From Streptomyces somaliensis DSM 40738 (GTDB lineage: Bacteria > Actinomycetota > Actinomycetes > Streptomycetales > Streptomycetaceae): a stretch of 35,951 nucleotides of DNA. Below, one piece after another: positions 10,809 to 19,361 of the stretch. Location: positions 1 through 35,951 of the forward strand of contig JAAXOU010000019.1 in the NCBI GenBank assembly GCA_012396115.1, in the 5' to 3' direction. Each line of letters opens with the position of its first letter. Position 1 is the first letter of the stretch. Position numbers and translations under genes: made by a program. Below the pieces are notes generated by a model. That model was not told the DNA's origin, made no database searches, and saw only the letters and a list, made by a program, of their open reading frames with translations.

Positions 10809-10912
10809 ACTTCCGTGACTCGGAGGCGAAGGCACGATGAGCGCTGCCCCCAGACGTTCCGGGAGCGCGTACACAAACGGCCGTCACACAGCGTACCAGT
10901 CCGCTCGGACGC

Positions 10913-12415
10913 CTAGGACGTGAGGGCGCGGACGGAGTGGTACACGCCGAAGACCGCCAGGCAGAGCGGGACCAGCGTGAGCAGGAAGAACCCCTCGGCG
11001 ATCTCCAGGAAGCGGCCCCAGAACGGCGTGACGCCCTTGTTCGGCACGATCAGTCCGACGGCGACGATCACGGCGGCGACGGCGGCGACGGCGGCGGCCA
11101 GCCACACCGTGCGGACGTCCAGCGCCCCGGTGTCCCCGCGCAGCGCGGCGCGGACGACGCCCTCCGGCGGGTTGACGCACAGGCCGAGGCCGAGCAGGAC
11201 GAGGGAGCCCAGCCCGGCGGCCAGGGCGCAGCCGACCTGCGCGGAGTACCGGAACAGGTGGGCGCGCATCATCATCGCGGCGCCGGTGGCCAGGGCGAGG
11301 AGCCGGCCCCACACGTCGTCGGAGAAGCCGAGCACGCCCGCGGCGGTGACCGCGACCAGGGCGCAGCCGCCGACCAGGCCGACGAGCAGTTCGTGGCCGC
11401 GCCGGGCCTGGGCGGCGATCCGGGCGGCGTCGACCGGCCCCTGCGGGGCGCCCTCGCCTCCGTCGTACCCGCCGACGGCGGTGCGGGGCGGGTCGAAGCC
11501 GATGGGGAGCCGGGCCAGGCGGGTGGACAGGCCCGGCAGGAACGCGAGCGCGCCGACGGCGACGGGCGGGCCGACCGCGGCGATCTCCACGGCGCTGATG
11601 CCGGTCAGGGTCGCGACGAACGTCACCAGCAGGCCCACGGTGGAGGCGAAGACGAAGGCGACGAACGGCCCGTCCCCCGAGGGGGCGACGAGCATGAGGA
11701 CCAGCGCCGTGACCAGGACGGCGGCGCAGGCGAGCAGGAACTGCAGCCGGCCCGGCCCCTGGCCGGCGGCGAACGGCAGCAGCCCGGAGCCGCCGACCGC
11801 GGCGTTCGCCATCGCGCCGACGCCCAGGGCCACGGCCGAGCCGCGGTCGTCGTACACGCGGGCGCGGACGCAGGCCAGTGCCAGGAGGAGCAGCGCGGCC
11901 ACGCCGGCGAGGACGCCCGGCAGGCCGTGCGTGTCGTGGCGCGGGTCGGCCTGCCACAGGACGAACGCGAGCAGCGTCAGCAGGACGGAGCCGCCGAACA
12001 GGCCGGAGCCGCGCATCAGCCCGTCCGTCCAGAAGCGGCGGTCGCGCGCGACGGCGGAGGCGACGGCGTCCGAGACGTCGTCGAAGACGGCCGGCGGCAG
12101 CGACTCGGCGAAGGGCCGCAGGGAGAGCAGTTCGCCGTCGAGGATGCGCTGGGCGGCCAGCGACCTGGCCGAGTCCAGGACCGTGCCGTCGCGGCGGACC
12201 AGGTGGTAGCCGACCGGGCCGCCCTCGGCGGGGCTCTGGCCGGACAACCGGAGGATCTCCGGATGGAGGTCGGCGACCGGGATGTCCTCGGGCAGCGCCA
12301 CGTCGACGCGTCCGTCGGGCGCGACGACGGTGACGCGGCAGAAGCCGGTCCCGCCGCCGGACGGCGTCGCGGGAGCCGGATGGCCGCTCGTGGTGGCCGC
12401 CGCCTGGGCCGTCAT
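10913..12415 (-). CDS. eccD: T7SS integral membrane channel protein EccD
   Basis: EccD is the multi-span core of the type VII secretion membrane complex. This 500-aa protein has an N-terminal ubiquitin-like domain (residues ~24-104: FCRVTVVAPDGRVDVALP through ELLSLRPF), a linker (~105-130), then about eleven transmembrane segments rich in Leu, Ala, Val and Gly. The ATG at 12413-12415 is chosen because GAAGGTGAG lies directly upstream at proper spacing. A second in-frame ATG at 12428-12430 adds five residues (MQKVS). The frame stays open for more than 4 kb upstream because of GC bias, and that extension is not coding. It is divergent from eccC, its partner in the complex. Confidence 0.95.
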   Translation of the reverse strand: MTAQAAATTSGHPAPATPSGGGTGFCRVTVVAPDGRVDVALPEDIPVADLHPEILRLSGQSPAEGGPVGYHLVRRDGTVLDSARSLAAQRILDGELLSLRPFAESLPPAVFDDVSDAVASAVARDRRFWTDGLMRGSGLFGGSVLLTLLAFVLWQADPRHDTHGLPGVLAGVAALLLLALACVRARVYDDRGSAVALGVGAMANAAVGGSGLLPFAAGQGPGRLQFLLACAAVLVTALVLMLVAPSGDGPFVAFVFASTVGLLVTFVATLTGISAVEIAAVGPPVAVGALAFLPGLSTRLARLPIGFDPPRTAVGGYDGGEGAPQGPVDAARIAAQARRGHELLVGLVGGCALVAVTAAGVLGFSDDVWGRLLALATGAAMMMRAHLFRYSAQVGCALAAGLGSLVLLGLGLCVNPPEGVVRAALRGDTGALDVRTVWLAAAVAAVAAVIVAVGLIVPNKGVTPFWGRFLEIAEGFFLLTLVPLCLAVFGVYHSVRALTS

Positions 12416-12679
12416 GCTCACCTTCTGCATTCCCCTCGTGAAATCCGTGACTTCTCGGGCGCGGACGGTGGTGTGCCGGCACCGTCGCGGCCGGAGTGCC
12501 CGCCCGTGCCCCGACACGTCCCCCGGTCCGCGGTGGTTCGTCGCTCCGCGGGTCCGCCGCGTCACCCTACCGCCCGGTCGCCGCCCCCCACGCAAGTAGG
12601 ATCCCCAACCGCGGATGGAACCCGTCGCCACGGGGGCGCCGATAGGAACTTTTCCGTCCGGCAAGGGAATTGGTGAGCT
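12416..12679. promoter_or_regulatory. Divergent eccD / eccC control region
   Basis: This 264-nt gap must carry promoters for eccD (minus) and eccC (plus). I see -10-like hexamers TAGGAT at 12597-12602 (plus) and TAGGGT at 12564-12569 (minus), neither with a good -35. I see no obvious operator palindrome. The eccC ribosome-binding site GGTGAG is weak and precedes a GTG start. Confidence 0.4.
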
Positions 12680-15600
12680 GTGAGTCAGATCGTCGTCAAA
12701 CGCCCACCACGGGTCCTGCCGTCCGAGGTGCCCGGCGAGCAGGTGCAGGTGCAACCGCCGCCCGAGCTGCCCCGCGGGCAGCAGGAGGGGGCGCTGATGC
12801 AGATCCTGCCGATGCTCGGCATGGGCGGCTCCGTCGTGTTCTTCTTCATGACCCCGAACCCGATCATGCGGATCATGGGCATGGTGATGATCGCGTCGAC
12901 CCTCGCCATGGGCATCGCGATGCTGGTGCGGTACCGGCGCGGCACCCAGGGGCAGCTCGCCGACCTGCGGCGCGACTACCTCAAGTACCTGAACCAGACG
13001 CGCCGCGCCGTGCTGCGGACCGCGCGGCTCCAGCGCGACGCACAGTTCTACCTGCACCCCTCCCCCGAGCAGCTGTGGGCGCTGGTCGCCGAGGGCAGCC
13101 GGGTGTGGGAGCGGCGCGTGGGCGACGACGACTTCGGGCAGGTGCGCATCGGCCTGGGCAGCCAGCAGCTCGCCACGCCCCTGATCGCCCCCGAGACCGC
13201 CCCGGTGGACGACCTGGAGCCGCTGACGGCGGGTGCGATGCGCCGGTTCCTGGCGACGCACGGCACGCTCGACGGGCTGCCCATGGCGGTGTCGCTGCGC
13301 GCGTTCTACCACGTGACGGTGAGCGGGGAGCAGGAGTCCGTACGGGCGTGCGCGCGCGCCATGGTCGCCTCGCTGGCGTCGCTGCACTCGCCCGAGGACC
13401 TGGTCGTCGCCGTCGCCGCCGGACAGGACGCCGCGCCGCGGTGGGAATGGGCCAAGTGGCTGCCTCACGTGCAGGCGCGGGGCGCCGTCGACGGGGCCGG
13501 CACGCGGCGCCTGATCACGACGGACCCGCTGGACCTGCAGGACCTGCTCGGCGGGCTGCTGGAGGGCCGGCCGCGCTTCCAGGGCGGCGACCATCCGCTG
13601 CTGGACCGGCCGCACCTCGTGGTCGTCCTCGACGGGCAGACGGTCCCGCCGATGTCGCCGCTGGCCTCCGCGGAGGGCCTGCAGGGCGTCACGATCGTCG
13701 AGGTCGTGCGCGGCGAGGGCGCCGGGGCGCGCGGACAGCTCTCGGTGGTGGTCCACCCCGGCGAGCTGCGGCTGGAGTCGGGCCACGGGCTCGTGTACGA
13801 GGGCACTCCGGACGCGCTGAGCCCGGAGGCCGCCGAGGCGCTGGCCCGTCAGCTGGCGCCGCTGCGGGTGGCGTCGGGCGGCGACGACGACGAACCGCTG
13901 CTGGCGAACCTGGAGTTCACCGACCTGCTGAACCTGGGCGACGCCGCGTCGGTGGACGTCAGCCGCACCTGGCGGCCGCGGTCGCAGTCGGAGCGGCTGC
14001 GCGTGCCGATCGGCGTCGGCGAGGACGGCTCGCCGGTCATGCTGGACCTGAAGGAGGCCGCGCAGGAGGGCATGGGCCCGCACGGCCTGTGCGTCGGCGC
14101 CACCGGTTCGGGCAAGTCGGAGCTGCTGCGGACGCTGGTGCTGGGCCTGGCGGTCACGCACTCGTCGGAGACGCTGAACTTCGTCCTCGCGGACTTCAAG
14201 GGCGGTGCGACCTTCGCCGGCATGTCGCAGATGCCGCACGTCGCCGCCGTCATCACCAACCTGGCGGACGACCTGACGCTCGTCGACCGGATGGGCGACT
14301 CCATCCGCGGCGAGCTCAACCGCCGCCAGGAGATGCTGCGCGACGCGGGCAACTACGCGAACATCCACGACTACGAGAAGGCGCGCGCGGCCGGTGCCCC
14401 GCTGCAGCCGATCCCCTCGCTCGTCCTCGTCATCGACGAGTTCAGCGAACTGCTCACCGCGAAGCCGGACTTCATCGAGATGTTCGTGCAGATCGGCCGC
14501 ATCGGCCGGTCCCTGGGCGTGCACCTGCTGCTGGCCTCGCAGCGCCTGGAGGAGGGCCGGCTGCGCGGCCTGGAGACGTACCTGTCGTACCGGATCGGCC
14601 TGCGGACGTTCTCCGCGGCCGAGTCGCGCGCCGCGATCGGCGTGCCGGACGCGTACCACCTGCCGAACGTGCCCGGCTCCGGGTACCTGAAGTTCGGCAC
14701 GGACGAGATGGTGCGGTTCAAGGCCGCGTACGTGTCGGGCGTGTACCGCTCCCAGACGCAGGCGCTGGCGACGGCCGGGGGCCCGCTGCCGGTGGACCGG
14801 CGGCCGGTGCCGTTCACGGCGGCGCCGGTGCCGATCCGGTACGTGCAGCCGGAGGCCCGCCCCGCCCCGGCGGACGGGGGCCGGCCGGAGGACGACGCGC
14901 TCGCCGACTCCGTGCTGGACGTGATCGTGCGGCGGCTGGAGGGCCGCGGCGTGGAGGCCCACCAGGTGTGGCTGCCTCCGCTGGACAACCCGCCGCCGCT
15001 GGACGAGCTGCTGCCGGGCCTGGCCGAGGTGCCGGGGCGTGGGCTGACGCAGCCGGGCTTCGAGGGCGCGGGCCGGCTGGTCGTGCCGGTCGGCGTGGTG
15101 GACAAGCCGTTCGAGCAGCGGCGCGACACCCTGTACCGGGACTTCTCGGGCGCGGCGGGCCACATGCAGATCGTGGGCGGCCCGCAGTCCGGCAAGTCGA
15201 CGCTGCTGCGGACGCTCATCTCGGCGTTCGCGCTGACCCACACCCCTCACGAGGTGCAGTTCTACGGGCTGGACTTCGGCGGCGGCGGCATGTCGTCGAT
15301 CGCGGGACTGCCGCACGTGGGCGGTGTCGCCTCGCGCCTGGACCCGGAGCGGGTGCGGCGCACGGTCGCGGAGGTGTACGGCATCCTGTCGCGGCGCGAG
15401 GAGTACTTCCGCAGCGCCGGCATCGACTCGATCGCCACCTACCGGCGGCTGCGGGCGCGCGGCGAGATCTCGGTGGCGGACCAGCCGTGGGGCGACGTGT
15501 TCCTCGTCATCGACGGCTGGGGCAGCTTCCGCTCCGACTACGAGGGGCTGGAGCACCTCGTGATGGACATCGCGGCGCGCGGCCTCGGCTACGGCGTCCA

Positions 15601-16654
15601 CCTGGTCCTCACCGCGTCGCGGTCCATGGAGGTGCGCGCCAACCTCAAGGACCACCTGATGAACCGGCTGGAGCTGCGGCTCGGCGACCCGATGGACTCC
15701 GAGCTGGACCGCCGGGTCGCGCAGAACGTGCCCACGGGCGTGCCGGGCCGGGGCCTGACCCCGGAGAAACTGCACTTCATGGCGGCGGTGCCGCGGATCG
15801 ACGGCATCAACTCCGGCAGTGACCTGTCGGAGGCGACGGCGGCGATGGCGCAGGAGGTGTCCCGGCACTGGACGCTGCCCGGCGCGCCGGGCGTGCGGCT
15901 GCTGCCCCGCGAGCTGCCGGCGGCGAACCTGCCCGCGGGCTTCGCGCACCCGGAGCGCGGCGTCGCCTTCGCGATCGACGAGAACAACCTGGCGCCGGTC
16001 TTCGTCAACTTCGAGCGCGACCCGTTCTTCCTGGTCTTCGGCGAGAGCGAGTCGGGCAAGTCGAACCTGCTGCGGCTGCTCATCAAGCAGCTGAGCGAGC
16101 GGTACGACGGGGACTCGTGCAAGCTGTTCGTCATCGACAACCGGCGCACCCTGCTGGACGTCACCCCGCCGACGCACCTGGCGGAGTACGTGCCGATGTC
16201 CAACAACATGGACCACCACGTGGAGGCCCTGTCCGGGCTGATGCGGCGCCGCACCCCGTCGGAGGACGTCACGGCGCAGCAGCTGCGGGACCGCAGCTGG
16301 TGGCAGGGGCCGACGGTGTACGTGGTCGTCGACGACTACGACCTCGTGTCGACGTCCAGCGGCAACCCGCTGGCACCGCTCACCGAACTGCTGCCGTTCG
16401 CCCGGGACGTGGGCGTCCGGTTCATCATCGCCCGCAACGCGGCGGGGGCGAGCCGGTCGACGTACGAGCCGTTCATGCAGCGCATGATGGAGCTGGGCGC
16501 GCAGGGCGTCCTCCTGTCGGGCGACCCGCACGAGGGCGAGATCCTGGGCGGCGTCCGTCCCCGCCCGATGCCCCCGGGCCGCGGCGTCTTCGTCTCCCGC
16601 CAGCGCGGCAACCCGCTGGTGCAGACGGGCCTGATGCCGTCGGACGTGCGGTAG
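12680..16654 (+). CDS. eccC: T7SS FtsK/SpoIIIE-type ATPase EccC (CA-CB fusion)
   Basis: EccC is the motor of the T7SS: it binds the C-terminal signal of substrates such as Esx dimers and drives export. The 1324-aa protein has two N-terminal spans (~38-90) and three ATPase domains. The Walker A loops are GATGSGKS (K479), GPQSGKST (K839) and GESESGKS (K1127). The Walker B of domain 1 is intact (VIDEF, D586-E587); domain 2 has IDGWG and domain 3 VVDDYD, so the catalytic Glu is absent or replaced there. This matches the known degeneracy of EccC domains 2 and 3. The GTG start is at 12680. In ESX-1 the same protein is split into EccCa and EccCb; here it is one chain. Confidence 0.97.
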   Translation: MSQIVVKRPPRVLPSEVPGEQVQVQPPPELPRGQQEGALMQILPMLGMGGSVVFFFMTPNPIMRIMGMVMIASTLAMGIAMLVRYRRGTQGQLADLRRDYLKYLNQTRRAVLRTARLQRDAQFYLHPSPEQLWALVAEGSRVWERRVGDDDFGQVRIGLGSQQLATPLIAPETAPVDDLEPLTAGAMRRFLATHGTLDGLPMAVSLRAFYHVTVSGEQESVRACARAMVASLASLHSPEDLVVAVAAGQDAAPRWEWAKWLPHVQARGAVDGAGTRRLITTDPLDLQDLLGGLLEGRPRFQGGDHPLLDRPHLVVVLDGQTVPPMSPLASAEGLQGVTIVEVVRGEGAGARGQLSVVVHPGELRLESGHGLVYEGTPDALSPEAAEALARQLAPLRVASGGDDDEPLLANLEFTDLLNLGDAASVDVSRTWRPRSQSERLRVPIGVGEDGSPVMLDLKEAAQEGMGPHGLCVGATGSGKSELLRTLVLGLAVTHSSETLNFVLADFKGGATFAGMSQMPHVAAVITNLADDLTLVDRMGDSIRGELNRRQEMLRDAGNYANIHDYEKARAAGAPLQPIPSLVLVIDEFSELLTAKPDFIEMFVQIGRIGRSLGVHLLLASQRLEEGRLRGLETYLSYRIGLRTFSAAESRAAIGVPDAYHLPNVPGSGYLKFGTDEMVRFKAAYVSGVYRSQTQALATAGGPLPVDRRPVPFTAAPVPIRYVQPEARPAPADGGRPEDDALADSVLDVIVRRLEGRGVEAHQVWLPPLDNPPPLDELLPGLAEVPGRGLTQPGFEGAGRLVVPVGVVDKPFEQRRDTLYRDFSGAAGHMQIVGGPQSGKSTLLRTLISAFALTHTPHEVQFYGLDFGGGGMSSIAGLPHVGGVASRLDPERVRRTVAEVYGILSRREEYFRSAGIDSIATYRRLRARGEISVADQPWGDVFLVIDGWGSFRSDYEGLEHLVMDIAARGLGYGVHLVLTASRSMEVRANLKDHLMNRLELRLGDPMDSELDRRVAQNVPTGVPGRGLTPEKLHFMAAVPRIDGINSGSDLSEATAAMAQEVSRHWTLPGAPGVRLLPRELPAANLPAGFAHPERGVAFAIDENNLAPVFVNFERDPFFLVFGESESGKSNLLRLLIKQLSERYDGDSCKLFVIDNRRTLLDVTPPTHLAEYVPMSNNMDHHVEALSGLMRRRTPSEDVTAQQLRDRSWWQGPTVYVVVDDYDLVSTSSGNPLAPLTELLPFARDVGVRFIIARNAAGASRSTYEPFMQRMMELGAQGVLLSGDPHEGEILGGVRPRPMPPGRGVFVSRQRGNPLVQTGLMPSDVR

Positions 16655-16687
16655 GGGATCCGTGCGGCCGCGTCGCGGCCGACCCTC

Positions 16688-16716
16688 GGGGCGCCCGCCC
16701 GGAAGGCGGGCGCCCC
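16688..16716 (+). terminator. eccC terminator
   Basis: GGGGCGCCCGCC (16688-16699) pairs with GGCGGGCGCCCC (16705-16716), a perfect 12-bp stem, followed by CTCTGTCTTG. It lies 34 nt after the eccC stop and isolates eccC from the variable island. Confidence 0.8.
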
Positions 16717-16762
16717 CTCTGTCTTGAACAGGCCCCGTGGCACTCCGGGACCACCCCTCGGT

Positions 16763-16822
16763 TTGGGGCCTCCGTACGCCGCGCCCTAGCGTGAGCGGCG
16801 CATCACCGGTGGCACACGGCGT
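16763..16822 (+). promoter_or_regulatory. Cassette 1 promoter with imperfect CACCGGTG palindrome
   Basis: TTGGGG (16763-16768), an 18-nt spacer and TAGCGT (16787-16792) form a promoter that fits the Streptomyces pattern TTGnnn-18-TAnnnT. A CACCGGTG-centred inverted repeat (around 16803-16814) follows, with arms more mismatched than in cassette 2. The block is followed by a conserved stretch and the ATG of A1 at 16841. The same architecture precedes A2 (see 18776-18832), which is strong evidence that it is functional or was. Confidence 0.7.
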
Positions 16823-16840
16823 GAGGACGGGGGGCCGTAA

Positions 16841-17124
16841 ATGGCCTGGGACGAGTGGGAGCAGTTGAAGGTCGAGGCGTCGGAGCGCCTGGGGAACCGG
16901 ACGCGGCTGAACGGGGTCGGAGAGGGCCCCGGCGCCCCGGTGGTCCTGAAGAGCGACGCGACGGCGAAGGCAGGGGCGATCAGGGCTCTGAACGAGGCCA
17001 TCCGGCCGAAGACCGGTGCGGTCGGGGGTGGGGTGGACGAGGAGACCGACACGGTCGAGCGCGAGTTCGCCGAGTGGGCGACCGGCGCCGGCCTCCGGGC
17101 GGCGCACGACGAATGGCGCAGGCA
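16841..17124 (+). pseudogene. Cassette gene A1, N-terminal part, fused out of frame
   Basis: The protein starts MAWDEWEQLKVEASERLGNR, almost identical to A2 (18857) over the first 25 residues, and then diverges to about residue 90 (FAEWATGAGLRAAHDEWRRQ). At ~17113-17124 the sequence switches from this frame to another whose product resembles the C-terminal part of B proteins. The A1 frame continues nonsensically to a stop at 17368. The A1 tail corresponding to the last ~70 residues of A2 is absent. This is therefore a broken gene: the 5' end of A joined to the 3' part of B by a deletion. Confidence 0.75.
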
Positions 17125-17823
17125 ACACGGGTCCTCGACGCGGCGCTGGAGCACCTGTCGAAAGAGGGCGACAAGTTCCCGCCTTCCCTGCGCACCCCGA
17201 TGGCGTTGGTCATGGGCAACCACGGGGACGGCGTTCACGAAGCGGCGAGCGCGCACGGCGACGACGAGAGCCGACTGGACCGGCGTGCCGTCCTGGAGGT
17301 GGCGAAGCAGATCTCCAGGGACCAGTTCGCGTACGGAACGCTCCAGGACGGCATCAACCGGGAGATAGTCCGCGATATCCACGTGAACGAGGACGGGCAC
17401 GAGGAGTCCTGGCGCAGGGCGGGTCGCACCATCGGTTTCCTGGAGGAGGCCCGTTACCAGGGCCTGCAGATCGACGTGGACGACGCGAAGAGCAAAGCTA
17501 CCTGGGACTCGAAGTGGGAGTACCACAGCTGGGCCGGAGTGGCGAGTTGCGCCCCAGTCGTGGGCGATGTGATGGACCGGAAGATCGAGATGCTCACAGA
17601 GAAGTGGCTCGAAGAGGAGACAAAAAGGATCGACGAGGGTCGGGCCTGGGACAGAATGGAGTCGAACGCGGACAAGGAAGGCCGTCTCAGGGAAATTTCG
17701 AATATTTGGCGAGAGGTGAACAGCGACCGGCTAGAAGGTGAGACCACCTTCACAACGCGTGACAAATTCAACGGCGCCGCTGAGGACGGGAGCGCGACCG
17801 CCCGGAAACTGGCAGGTGAGTGA
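17113..17823 (+). pseudogene. Cassette gene B1, C-terminal remnant
   Basis: The open frame from ATG 17113 encodes 236 aa. It aligns by eye to B2 from about residue 460: AQATRVLDAALEHL with AQARLMESLVAAI, then RRAVLEVAKQISRDQFAYGTLQDGIN with HADVTRLLLLIGQNPESYAAVEVGQ, then GRTIGFLEEARYQ with IGRQEAVLG. The C-terminus has a mildly hydrophobic segment (SWAGVASCAPVVGD) and a charged helical tail. Roughly the first 460 codons of B are missing, together with the end of A1. There is no good ribosome-binding site at the ATG. Whether a short product is made is unknown. The stop at 17823 is 2 nt from the lipoprotein gene C1. Confidence 0.7.
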
Positions 17824-17825
17824 CA

Positions 17826-18371
17826 ATGAAGTTCGTACGTGCGCTGGCGGCAGGCGCTCTGGGGCTCACTCTGGCCGGCTGCATATCCGAGGAAAAGCGG
17901 GACTACGCAGTTCCCGACCCCTTCTGCCAGGTCCAGGGTGTGAGCGACGCTGTCGTGAAGCCTCTCCTCCCGACCGGGTGAAACCTTCACATCGACCTTC
18001 GGGACCTCACAAGCGAACCGGACCAGGACCAGGTATGCGTGGTGCGGGTCGACGAGAAGGACGGCTTGCAGCTCAACACCCTACGCAATGAGGCAAACAT
18101 CGATGCCCTTCACTACGCGCGGGAAGGGTCGCGGCCACTCAGCAATGCAAAACCTTTGAGAATTCCCGGAGTCGCCAGTTCCGCGGTCGGTGACGATGGA
18201 GCGCTGCTGTCCATGAACTGCCCCAGCACGAAAGTCGGCTACCTGGTGGTGACCGTGCGCGTTGGCGACCGCGAAAAATCACCGGAGAACTCGACGGAAC
18301 AGCGCCGAAACATCGAAGCGTTCTTGAGGGGCTATATCCCTGGACTGATCCAGGTCAAGTGCACGGGGTGA
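17826..18371 (+). pseudogene. Cassette lipoprotein C1, broken by an in-frame TGA
   Basis: ATG 17826 starts a lipoprotein signal peptide with lipobox LAGC (C19) after a positively charged, Leu/Ala-rich start. The frame stops at TGA 17979-17981 after 51 codons, but continues in the same frame to a normal stop at 18371 with coherent sequence (NLHIDLRDLTSEPDQDQVCV and onward). The stop falls right after LLPTG, where C2 and C3 have LPPGK. The simplest reading is a nonsense mutation of an Arg or Gly codon. A sequencing error is the alternative. The ribosome-binding site (AGGTGAG) overlaps the end of B1. The full-length ancestor would be 181 aa. Confidence 0.75.
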
Positions 18372-18427
18372 CCATGACGGCCAGCGCTCCGTCAACTCCC
18401 ATACATTACACAGTCGTTCGGTCGAGC

Positions 18428-18475
18428 TCGTAAAGAAGGAGCGGGCACATCTCATGTGTATTGTCCGCCCCTTTT
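18428..18475. other. Degenerate copy of the esxA terminator
   Basis: The segment AGGAGCGGGCACATCTC to TTGTCCGCCCCTTTTTC resembles the terminator behind esxA (24636-24680) in order and sequence, but the stem is imperfect here. It directly precedes the esxA ghost at 18482. It could also act in the plus direction as a terminator of C1 because a TTTTT run follows GTCCGCCCC. Confidence 0.55.
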
Positions 18476-18481
18476 TCAAGT

Positions 18482-18670
18482 GCCGACCAGTGCCACCGCG
18501 GACATGACGTTCGACGCGGTTCTCCTGCCGCCCTGCCGGTGGGCGGAAGCGGCCTCGCAGCCACACGGGCTGCCCTGGTCCGGCGCCTTGCGAGTCCCAC
18601 TGCCCTGCGGTCCCAAGCGGTCTGCGCGGCCTGATACGCCTCGCCCTCCCAGAGACCGGACGCGGAAGAA
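18482..18670 (-). pseudogene. Ghost of an esxA-type WXG100 gene
   Basis: Minus-strand sequence encodes GLWEGEAYQAAQTAWDRRA in one frame, matching DLWEGEAREAYKTAQTDWDRR of esxA (24706-25005), and in another frame CEAASAHRQGGRRTASNVM, matching REAAPAYQQGDKKAASNFM at its C-terminus. The two blocks lie in the right order and distance, so a frameshift separates them. The stop codon position (TTA in esxA, plus strand) is mutated to GGA. The 5' half of the gene is missing. The gap from 18372 to 18856 otherwise contains only this ghost, its terminator and the A2 promoter. Confidence 0.8.
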
Positions 18671-18775
18671 GGTCCGGGTGACCACGTCGCGGCCGGCTCT
18701 CCCAGACGCCCGCCGGGAAAACCGACACTTCTCCGGCTCAACAGGACCGGTAACGCTCCGGAGTTACCGGTCGAC

Positions 18776-18832
18776 TTGAGGTTCTTGTACGTCGCGCCCT
18801 AGCGTGAACCGTGCGTCACCGGTGACGCACGG
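18776..18832 (+). promoter_or_regulatory. Cassette 2 promoter with a perfect 24-bp palindrome
   Basis: TTGAGG (18776-18781), an 18-nt spacer and TAGCGT (18800-18805) form the promoter. A perfect palindrome with half-site CCGTGCGTCACC covers 18809-18832, starting about 3 nt after the -10, so it would overlap the transcription start and look like a repressor operator (or a dimer-binding site). The same -35/-10 spacing, GCGCCCTAGCGTGA block and a CACCGGTG core occur before A1. No regulator gene is nearby. A ribosome-binding site GGGGGAGG precedes the ATG of A2. Confidence 0.75.
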
Positions 18833-18856
18833 CGTGAGGATGGGGGAGGCCCGTAC

Positions 18857-19348
18857 ATGGCCTGGGACGAGTGGGAACAGCTGAAGGCCGAGGCAGCCGG
18901 CAGAGCGGCGGGCCGTATGCGGTTGAACGGGCTGCCGCCGGAGGACGCTCCGAACTCGGGAGGTCCGAACGGTGTCCTCCGGGTGACCCAGACGGATCTG
19001 GCCGCGATCGGTGACGAGGCGTTCAAGCTGTACACCCGGTTGTGGAAGGAGGCTCGCGTCGCCAGCACGGACGACGCGGGAACCAGCCTGTCGACGCAGG
19101 GATTCACCCTGGGCGGCGCGCTGAAGCACGTCTCGACGCGCTGGGAGAAGCAGCTGAACTCGCTGATGGACGCCTGTGCGCTCATCTCCAACCACATGGA
19201 CTTCACCAAGAACGCGCACCAGGGCGACGAGTACCACATCAAGCGGCGTGTGAGCAGCATCCACACCCTGGATGCCGGGTTCGACGAACAGTACGTCCCG
19301 CCCGGCAAGAGCAACGAGGTGTACGGCCCTGCGAAGAAGAAGGACTGA
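18857..19348 (+). CDS. Cassette gene A2, small helical protein
   Basis: This 163-aa soluble protein starts MAWDEWEQLKAEAAGRAAGR with no signal peptide and no membrane span, predominantly charged and helical. ATG 18857 has GGGGGAGG 7 nt upstream. Segments FTLGGALKHVSTRWEKQLNS and DACALISNHMDFTKNAHQGD resemble the helical partner or chaperone-like small proteins found beside T7SS effectors, but the match is by pattern only. I recall similar Streptomyces proteins annotated as hypothetical. It is followed after 13 nt by B2, so A2 and B2 are probably co-translated. A role as partner, adaptor or secretion chaperone for B2 is inferred. Confidence 0.85.
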   Translation: MAWDEWEQLKAEAAGRAAGRMRLNGLPPEDAPNSGGPNGVLRVTQTDLAAIGDEAFKLYTRLWKEARVASTDDAGTSLSTQGFTLGGALKHVSTRWEKQLNSLMDACALISNHMDFTKNAHQGDEYHIKRRVSSIHTLDAGFDEQYVPPGKSNEVYGPAKKKD

Positions 19349-19361
19349 GGGCCACATCGCC

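Noticed and set aside
10913..17128. A single minus-strand open frame of about 2070 codons covering eccD and all of eccC in antisense.
   Set aside because: Only the part below 12415 encodes EccD. The rest is the complementary strand of eccC, open because of GC-rich codon usage, and has Arg/Ala/Gly-rich nonsense sequence.
18039..18371. An independent 110-codon gene starting at 18039.
   Set aside because: It is the in-frame continuation of lipoprotein C1 after the TGA at 17979; it has no start context or signal peptide of its own.
18809..18832. The 24-bp palindrome considered as a terminator of C1 or of the ghost.
   Set aside because: It has no T tract, it lies directly after a shared -35/-10 pair and is partly conserved upstream of A1, so an operator is the better reading.
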